Origin: Ectobius pallidus
Lineage: Eukaryota > Arthropoda > Insecta > Blattodea > Ectobiidae
DNA: 64,000 nucleotides
Reading direction: 5' to 3'
NCBI GenBank assembly: GCA_964059195.1
Contig: CAXKWD010000009.1
Span: 152,470,778 to 152,534,777, forward strand
Part shown: piece after piece, positions 57,791 through 64,000 of the stretch
How the letters are laid out: each line of letters opens with the position of its first letter
How positions within the stretch are numbered: position 1 is the stretch's first letter
Program-made: the position numbers and the translations under genes
Notes under the pieces: model-generated
Seen by the model: only the letters and a program-made list of their open reading frames with translations
What the model was told of the DNA's origin: nothing
Database searches by the model: none

Positions 57791-59261
57791 ACATTAAAAC
57801 GTTTTGTGTGTAATTCTTAGGGTTTTAATTTCATGTGTAAGTTACGTTTGGTTTGATATATAACTCACAGAAATAATATCATGTTCTGAACTCTCCAACA
57901 CTTATGGCTCAATTCTTGAACCATCCATCATATCATTTCTGAATTGCAGAGAAAATGGTGGCGGGTTATTAAAATTGCACGTGATTCTTATTTACCAAGT
58001 AACAACACTTTGGACTCTAGGAATAAATCAAGGATTTAAATTAAAAATAGGTTATTAATTTTGAATTTTCCAATTCTGAGTGTCCCATTCATCACTTGTG
58101 GAAATTACATAGTAGACTCTATTGACAATCAAAGTATTGCAGACGGCTCAAGTTTCATTTCCTGCGACGGTGAGACGGCACATTTTCGAGTTACAAAGGC
58201 AATACATTTCTTTTTATTATGTCTTTTCTTAAATGCGTAACTTCAAATATTTATTTTCCTTTGCGTAAGTTGGAAAATCTATTTAGAAATCGTGTTTTTC
58301 TGCAGAAGTCCTCTTTAGCCCCCAGTTTTTGAGAAAAAGTCCTCATTAGCCCCTTTTAGGCTCTTCAGCCCGATTTAGCCCTTTTTAGGTTCTATAAGAT
58401 TCATATATTCGGAAGAAAGGGGCATGAAACAGAAAAGTACATTAAAATGTTCTAATTAGGAAGCTGGGGAAAAATAGGTTAAATGAAACCTTCAAGTCCA
58501 GGCTCTAGTCATGAACAATCCATAATTTTGCAGTGTAAAAGCATGTCCAAGCTGAAACGACTATACGACTCATGATGTATTTAGGAAAACCGATTATAGC
58601 GATTCTCTGTGCACTGCTGCCACACTTGTCTAGAGGAAGAAAGAGAGCGCAGATTTCCCTGGAGTAATCGGAAACATTTTTAGGATTATAGCAGGGAACT
58701 ATGGTGTCGGGATGTAGACAGGAGATAGCATTCATTTAAAGGCATACAAAGTGGTGCAACCAGTAAAGGAAGTGGGGTATGCTATCCCTATCATGCCTTA
58801 ATTAAAAAAAGCATACCCCCTCCTTTGCAACATAATTATTACGAGATATGTAGGAAATTGTTCTATACTTCCCAGATGACAAAAGTCACAAACATCTAGG
58901 CAATGGCTACCAGTGGATGAATAATCATGAAGTGCCGAATTGGATATTTACATACCATGAATCATCCTCACCATTTCATACATTTAAATTACTATATATA
59001 TTGAAATTTACTCTATAAAATACAGCAATAATAGAAATAATTGACAGTCAATAGTTCCATGGCCTACCCTACTGTATAGACACAGATCCCGAACTCCTGA
59101 TATGGCCTCGTAGCTAAAAGGAGTATTAACACAACTGAAATAAATAAATAAATAAAAAAAAAATAGAACATTAACATATATTTTTTTAAGATCTACTGAT
59201 TTTCAGTGATGGTATGGTATTTGACCACAGTATTTCATACCACCTTACTTCCCTCCCTGGC
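57791..59261. other. Gene-free AT-rich stretch (NAT10 intron or intergenic)
   Basis: No exon recognised. A tail-like (AAAT)n run at about 59139-59160, after gtattaacacaactgaaata, may be the 3' end of a retroelement. Repeated agcccctttt and agcccttttt motifs lie at about 58315-58390. Confidence 0.4.
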
Positions 59262-60602
59262 GCCGGGTTTCCGAAACGTAAGATATCTACTAGATGGCGT
59301 TATTCAATCCGTAAGCGTTTCTGAAACGATCGATGGCGGCTAATCGTTCTATAAAACGCCCTACAAACTATCGCACCACAAATCACTAGATATCTGGCGA
59401 AACGGTAGATAAACACGCAACATGGCGGAAATGCGAAACATTTATGTTGATGTATGCTTCGTTATTATGTTAGCATTTTATCTTACATTATGTTACTAGC
59501 TTGTTATGGTAATTAACTGAAAAGTAGTAATGAAGCTGGCATCGGTTATTAATTTGTGTGTGAAATAATTCATAATACTGTACTAGAAAAATTGTATATT
59601 ATTGGTTATTGTTTGTTATAGCCTAGGCTATTAATGTATCCATCGTTTATTTGTATTAATTTCATTTTCTGTTGTAAGTTAATACTTTTAGGAAAACATC
59701 GCGAATATTAATTCACATCATATTTTCTTGCTGGTCATCTACAATGCCAGATCGTATAAGGCCTAGGTCTATACAGAAGAAAATATTCCCTGAAAGAAAT
59801 ACAGCAATCCTTTCAAGAAGTAGCCTATGATGATATTCAGATTCGGAAAAAATGTAGCTTAAGTATATTAATTTTATTTTCTGATGCAACACTTTATGAA
59901 GAAAATATTGCCTTTCTACAGCACGAATATTAAAACATAATCATCATCTTTCTCGTCATCTTCATCTTGAGGCAATAATTGGGCCTAGAGATGTGTAAAG
60001 CAAAAGTATTCCCTGGAAGAATTAGATGTTTGACAATATTGAGTTTCGGAAAGAATTAGGCTGTCAAAGCAATGACCTATGGACAGATAGGCCATCTTAT
60101 TAAATAAGGAAGCATGCCTTTTTCAGCGTTAAATAACCCATCATTAGAAATGAGAACAAATCGCAGCATTCCTTTCTCAGTGGTAAATCAGCTATAACTT
60201 AATTAATGTGTTACGTTTTATGCATTACGTTGTCAGAATGTAATGGGTGACATTTTCGCTAATGCACAAGTCTAGCAGTCGAAATTGCCGAAGTTTCTCT
60301 CATATTTTACATTCGTTTTACCAGAGAAAGAGCTCACAAGAAAAAAGCAGAAAGAAAATTCAGCCATTTTGAATACATAGCAAAAAGCGCTCCGATTGGT
60401 TGCTACGCAATCACGGCCAATATGATATTACAGTAAGCACCGTGTCTCCATCTATTGACAAAGTGCTCAACTCATTTATCTGGCATTAGCTATTGACTGA
60501 GCAAATAAGCTTTCGGAAATGGGAAGGAGTTTATCGAGTCTATAAATGTATAGAACCATTACCTGTCTAGAAGATATCTAGAGCTTTTATGCAACCGGGC
60601 CT
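59262..60602. mobile_element. Probable decayed TIR DNA transposon (about 1.3 kb)
   Basis: The left end ggcgccgggtttccgaaacg and the complement of the right end (ggcccggttgcataaaagct) look like divergent inverted termini. Further inside, agatatctactaga and tctagaagatatctaga are also inverted relatives. GG(C/G)CCCGGTT-type ends occur in several TIR superfamilies. No target-site duplication or transposase frame was identified. Confidence 0.4.
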
Positions 60603-60633
60603 GGGTGCATCGTATTTGTCATTAACTCATTAG

Positions 60634-61013
60634 CAGGGCCCAGATTTTGATGGCAAATGATCTTGTAACTGAAACATGATGGACATTACCCACTAATGCA
60701 GATATTCTGATCATGACTCCTAGATTATAAATATGGTAAATCTTTTGGTCATTTTTGGAACGTAAAGTCATTATTTTACAATCTTTGACTGTGTTTTCTG
60801 TTAGCATTTAACTGCATGTAGCAATTAACTAATTTCAAGCCTATATTTGGGTCAACTACTTAAAATAATGTAAAATGTACACAAATCTGATTAATAAACT
60901 AGTATTTTCATACAAGTTTTTGGGTAATTTTTCTTGGTTTTTGAGTCATTTTTTGTATCTTTACTATCATTTTATAACTCATTTTTAAAGTATTTTTAGG
61001 TCATCAAAATCTG
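60634..61013. mobile_element. Probable hAT-related MITE, right end damaged
   Basis: cagggcccagattttgatg at 60634 has an inverted match, catcaaaatctgg, at 61001-61013. The gggccc terminal motif, and T-rich DNA with taggtcat near the right end, recall the 45327 MITE. The last bases of the right terminus are not conserved and no duplication is visible. Confidence 0.4.
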
Positions 61014-61081
61014 GATTTTGGTTTGAGGGAAGGAGTTGTCCTGTAGCTGTCCTAGTGATGCGTAGCAACTTGCTTTTGCAG

Positions 61082-61211
61082 GAGCTGAAGCAGAAACAAC
61101 AGCTGGAACTGCAGAAACTCAAACGGGAGAACCTCAGTCAGTTCGCGATCAACGGTTCCGAGAAGGAGTGGGGACAACTGGAAAACTAAAAAACATTGTC
61201 TCCGTTAAAAG
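61082..61211 (+). CDS. NAT10: NAT10-like C-terminal exon with in-frame stop
   Basis: Follows a good acceptor (ttgcttttgcag, AG at 61080-61081). The first 35 codons encode ELKQKQQLELQKLKRENLSQ, then FAINGSEKEWGQLEN, which match the end of NAT10 (KH.KEV.KLKS.DLSEYII.G.DEEW). A TAA at 61187-61189 ends the frame. The same frame continues after it with KTLSPLKR to a donor-like site, AAG|gtaatt, at 61211/61212. In other animals the protein goes on for a lysine-rich tail, so the stop may be premature, or the protein may simply be short here. The segment expected between this exon and 54200-54394 (about 80-90 residues in human) was not found in the 6.7 kb between. Confidence 0.65.
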
Positions 61212-61259
61212 GTAATTGAAAACAAGTGCCATTTTAAACATAGAATATATTGGAAGTTA

Positions 61260-61625
61260 GTTGCCACTGCCCTCTTGAAATCTGGCAATTTTCCTAGCTG
61301 TGGCCGTCTATTGTATATAATTGCTTTATTGCATAACCTATACGTGTCATCTGCGTAATAACCTAAGTGTTGTACTTTCATTTCTTTTTCGGTAATTAAC
61401 CTAGAACGCTGATATCTCTCTTCTTTTCACATACATGTCATGACTGTTATTGAAGGGAATAGCTTCGCCTGATTTCTTGGGAGCATTCCGTTATTTTCTG
61501 TCTAAAATTAATTATTGGCTGCGATGCTGAACTGTGTTGATTCACCAGTACTTTTGAGGCTAGGGTTTGAATCCCGTTCATGACCTTCACCAAACTTTGA
61601 AAACGCTGAATCGATTTCTAGTCTT
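61260..61625. repeat. Dispersed repeat, copy 2
   Basis: Matches copy 1 (51200-51830) in block order and orientation, but is shorter in the first half. Confidence 0.55.
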
Positions 61626-62531
61626 AAACTTTCTGGGCTGAGCTGTTCTCACAAATGAATCAGTATCATGATTACTTTGCATATATTCTCTGTCCAGCAA
61701 CGGGAAAGAGCTATGTATAGTGAAGTGAAAATACCGCGTGAGAGAAGGCCTGTCTGATTTTCTATCCCAGTGGGGCCATGGTCGAAACAAAGTTGCACAG
61801 AAGATCACATGAGTAAGAGGGGTGGGAAAACGGAAGGGTGTAAAAGGAAATTACAAACCTTTTAATTTCTTGTAGGGATCAGTGCCCTTTCCTTCCTAAA
61901 AATCAACACGAGGAATATGCGTCTAGCATTTAGTGTGCAACAAATAGTGAAATCAAAGCAGTATGAACACAACAGCGAAAATGGAATTAAAAGAATGTGA
62001 CCTAGCTAAATTAAATAAACGAGTGAAATGTAATGTGTTGTGCATAAAGAGATTGAATAGTTGCTAATAGGAATAATTTTCTGATAAATGCCGTTTATTT
62101 AGAAGACCTGTTCAGTTTATTTATTTAGGGCATTTGCTAATGGCAAGAGTATTAGAATAATTATAATTGTGTTAGGATGTGAACAGAAAGAAGGCATAAG
62201 AACATAGCTTAAAACGAAGGAGAGAATATGTTTACACACACTCCACAAAATGAATTATTTTTTTAAGGATGTCTAGTGGTAAAATGAAAATCATCAAATC
62301 TGGTAGACTGTTTTGTAATATCATATCATATTCTCTGTCCTCTGTCCGACACATCACTTGAAATCTCGGCAAGCGTATTTTGATGTTTGAACCTCGTGTA
62401 AGAAAGGCCCACACTTCCAAACATATTCCACAAAATTTGGAAACTTCATTAAGACCCGCCTTAACCCATAACAATAAACAATATTTCATTATATCAGAGG
62501 AATGTTGTGTTGAATGCAACTCAAGACAGAA
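61626..62531. other. Gene-free stretch
   Basis: No exon of NAT10 or COG2 was recognised. The minus-strand frame at 62232-62549 has no known domain. Confidence 0.4.
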
Positions 62532-62560
62532 CTGAAGATGGCGCATCAAATACGCCGAAA
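62532..62560 (+). ncRNA. Hammerhead-ribozyme-like core (degenerate)
   Basis: CTGAAGA, then a GGCG/CGCC stem with a 9-nt loop, then GAAA, at 62532-62560. This is the order of a hammerhead catalytic core (CUGAUGA, stem II, GAAA) with one changed base. tcaa at 62521-62524 could pair with ttga at 62589-62592, and atgc with gcat (62584-62587), as stems I and III. Stem I does not directly adjoin the core, and activity is doubtful. Such motifs are known in Penelope-like elements. Confidence 0.25.
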
Positions 62561-62998
62561 TGCATATTCTTTTAAGTAGTAACGCATCTTGATTCCACGC
62601 AGAAGAAACCAGCCTTCATCTTCATAATTGTGACCTTTATATTTGACAACAACATTTTATATTTGTGTCTGTCATATAAATGCTGATTTTGAGTGGATCC
62701 AGATAAGTTTTATGTTAGGGGTTAAGGCGGATCTTTATTTAAATATTTAATATTCCACAGACCTGTCACGCAGGATTGCAGTATATATAATTAGAATACC
62801 AACCTTTACCTTCGTGCTTTAACTCTTAAACCGTGGACTTCACTGATGTAAAAGCATAAACCACTGCTGCTGTCTGGATATCGTACCTTCCCTTCTCAAG
62901 ACCCTTTATCACTGTCCTAGAAAACACTTACGTATTCATTTGAAAAATATTAACATATCTTTGAAAGTGCATTTCATTCCATTTCTGGTGCAGAGACT

Positions 62999-63129
62999 CA
63001 GATGCAGTTGGGAGCTGACGAGATGATCCCTGGCCTGACTATGGAGCTCTTATCTGCAGCCAATAGCAGCGCTCCCCTGCATGCCACCACCAAATCACGA
63101 ATCATCTCGTCAGCTCCCAACAGTATCTG
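62999..63129. repeat. Short inverted repeat, 29-bp arms
   Basis: 62999-63027 and 63101-63129 are inverted copies with 27 of 29 positions matching. The central part ttgggagctgacgagatgat is exact. The loop of 73 bp has no features that I recognise. Confidence 0.9.
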
Positions 63130-63383
63130 CCCTGTAAACCAGCATAAAATGGTGTAAAAATACTGCTTCGATGATTAAACATTTAGAAATCAGTTTGCTT
63201 AAATAATAATTAAAATTCTCATTTTGTAACTCTAGGCAGTCACACAGACCTCACGCCCATGGTTAAGGGTCAAAAGTAAAACTAGCTAAGGAACATCCCT
63301 TTACGTTCTACAGTGCACAAGTAATGCTGTATTCTTTAGCTCCATGTAAACTGGAATTATGAATTGTGCAAAATTATTTCCAG

Positions 63384-63670
63384 CGAGCAGAGAAAATCCA
63401 GAACCTGCTGACATCGAGCCAAGACAGAATGTTTCTGGAGAACCTGAGAGAGCGAGACATCGATGGTATGGTCCGGTGTTTGTGCATATACACTACGCTG
63501 GACAATACATCGGATGTGGAAGCATTGTTCAGAAGAGAAGTAATTTCTCCTGCGCTGCACGACATCATCAGCGAAGTGTCGCTGCAATTGGACCCCAGAG
63601 GACTGCAGGGTGTGTATTCACGAGTGCTGGGGTTCATAGACACTCACATGGAGCCGTTGTTGAAGCTCAG
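63384..63670 (+). CDS. COG2: COG2 exon (conserved oligomeric Golgi complex subunit 2)
   Basis: COG2 is a lobe A subunit of the COG tethering complex, which acts on retrograde vesicles at the Golgi. This 287-bp exon has a good acceptor (attatttccag, AG at 63382-63383) and donor (CAG|gtaaga at 63670). It encodes 95 residues, starting RAEKIQNLLTSSQDRMFLEN. The stretch CLCIYTTLDNTSDVEALFRR, followed by EV.SP and then DPRGLQGVYSRVLGFIDTHM, matches COG2 of animals after its N-terminal coiled-coil region (human: HCLRTYATIDKTRDAEALV...NGLQVMYNKLLEFV). No stops or frameshifts are present. The N-terminal exons were not found between here and the NAT10-like exon. They may be further upstream, and the rest of the gene lies beyond the window. 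Confidence 0.85.
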
Positions 63671-63832
63671 GTAAGAACTTGTGAGCTTAATTAAGTTCAC
63701 TTGGAATGGGAAGACACAATGAAGTAGAACAATATTAATTTAACGTGCACACAATTAAAGCTAGAAATGGATAAAACAGGTGCACCTTATATTCAAGTAA
63801 ATACGGCATTTTAGAAAACACTCACTACTTCA
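63671..63832. other. COG2 intron start
   Basis: Begins with the donor gtaaga. No other feature is visible before the TTAA-flanked element at 63833. Confidence 0.5.
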
Positions 63833-64000
63833 TTAACCCTTTCACTGCTGAGATATTAGCAAGCTGACATATCCTCCTTGCTGAGATATTTTCACTTTTT
63901 CATTTTTTCTTAAATTGTGGGTTAGCATGCAAAAAGTAATGCAAATATTCTGAAATCACTTACCAATCATATTTTAGACTGTTCTTGATGGCCCATATGC
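63833..64000. mobile_element. Left end of a second TTAA-type MITE, cut by the window edge
   Basis: TTAA at 63833-63836 is followed by CCCTTTCACTGCTGAGATAT, the same TTAA-CCC form as the element at 49325. The motif gctgagatatt recurs within 60 bp. The right end lies beyond the window, so this is a tentative call. Confidence 0.4.

Noticed and set aside
63359..63694. Frames 63359-63694 (plus) and 63357-63643 (minus) over the COG2 exon
   Set aside because: Only the frame reading from 63384 matches COG2 and fits both splice sites.

Overview
The window is nuclear DNA of an animal, most probably an arthropod or insect. The grounds are spliced exons of two conserved eukaryotic genes, an APE-type LINE, a Penelope-like fragment, hAT-like and piggyBac-like MITEs, and AT-rich intergenic DNA. 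The species cannot be fixed from the sequence. Nothing prokaryotic, no rRNA gene and no CRISPR array was seen.

Region 1 (1 to about 39665) is one uninterrupted tandem array that runs off the left edge. It has nested periods. A 42-bp monomer (14 codons) is the base unit. Five monomers plus 2 bp make a 212-bp unit. Runs of 212-bp units alternate with older, diverged monomers inside 3.5 to 4.6-kb units that all start with the same block. Three such unit types (here A, B, C) form a higher-order repeat: A1 1-4390, B1 4391-7849, C1 7850-12490, A2 12491-16880, B2 16881-21226, C2 21227-25867, A3 25868-30257, B3 30258-33928, C3 33929-38063, then a broken unit and diverged monomers to 39665. The many short open frames here are products of the periodicity; none is supported as a gene. 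No mobile element interrupts the array.

Region 2 (39666-50000) is a transposon-rich flank. It holds two foldback hairpins and a Penelope-like reverse transcriptase remnant (40963-41513). A structurally complete LINE with 17-bp target-site duplications (41690-47078) follows. Its RT gene is split by a 768-bp foldback element with a tRNA-like sequence in each arm (44110-44877) and by a 612-bp hAT-type MITE (45327-45938). Beyond it lie a tRNA-Phe-like inverted repeat (48110-48323), a hAT transposase remnant with its terminus (48496-48885) and a TTAA-flanked piggyBac-like MITE (49325-49853).

Region 3 (50000-64000) is gene-bearing, repeat-filled DNA. Two exons resemble the C-terminal part of NAT10, the RNA cytidine acetyltransferase (54200-54394 and 61082-61211). 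One has a 1-base frameshift, and the stretch expected between them was not found. One intact exon of COG2, a Golgi tethering-complex subunit, lies at 63384-63670. Between the NAT10 exons sits a 2.4-kb terminal-inverted-repeat element (55383-57786) whose core is a palindrome of more than 600 bp per arm, each arm carrying a fragment like the C-terminal endonuclease region of an R2-type retroelement. All identifications rest on reading the sequence; no database search was run.
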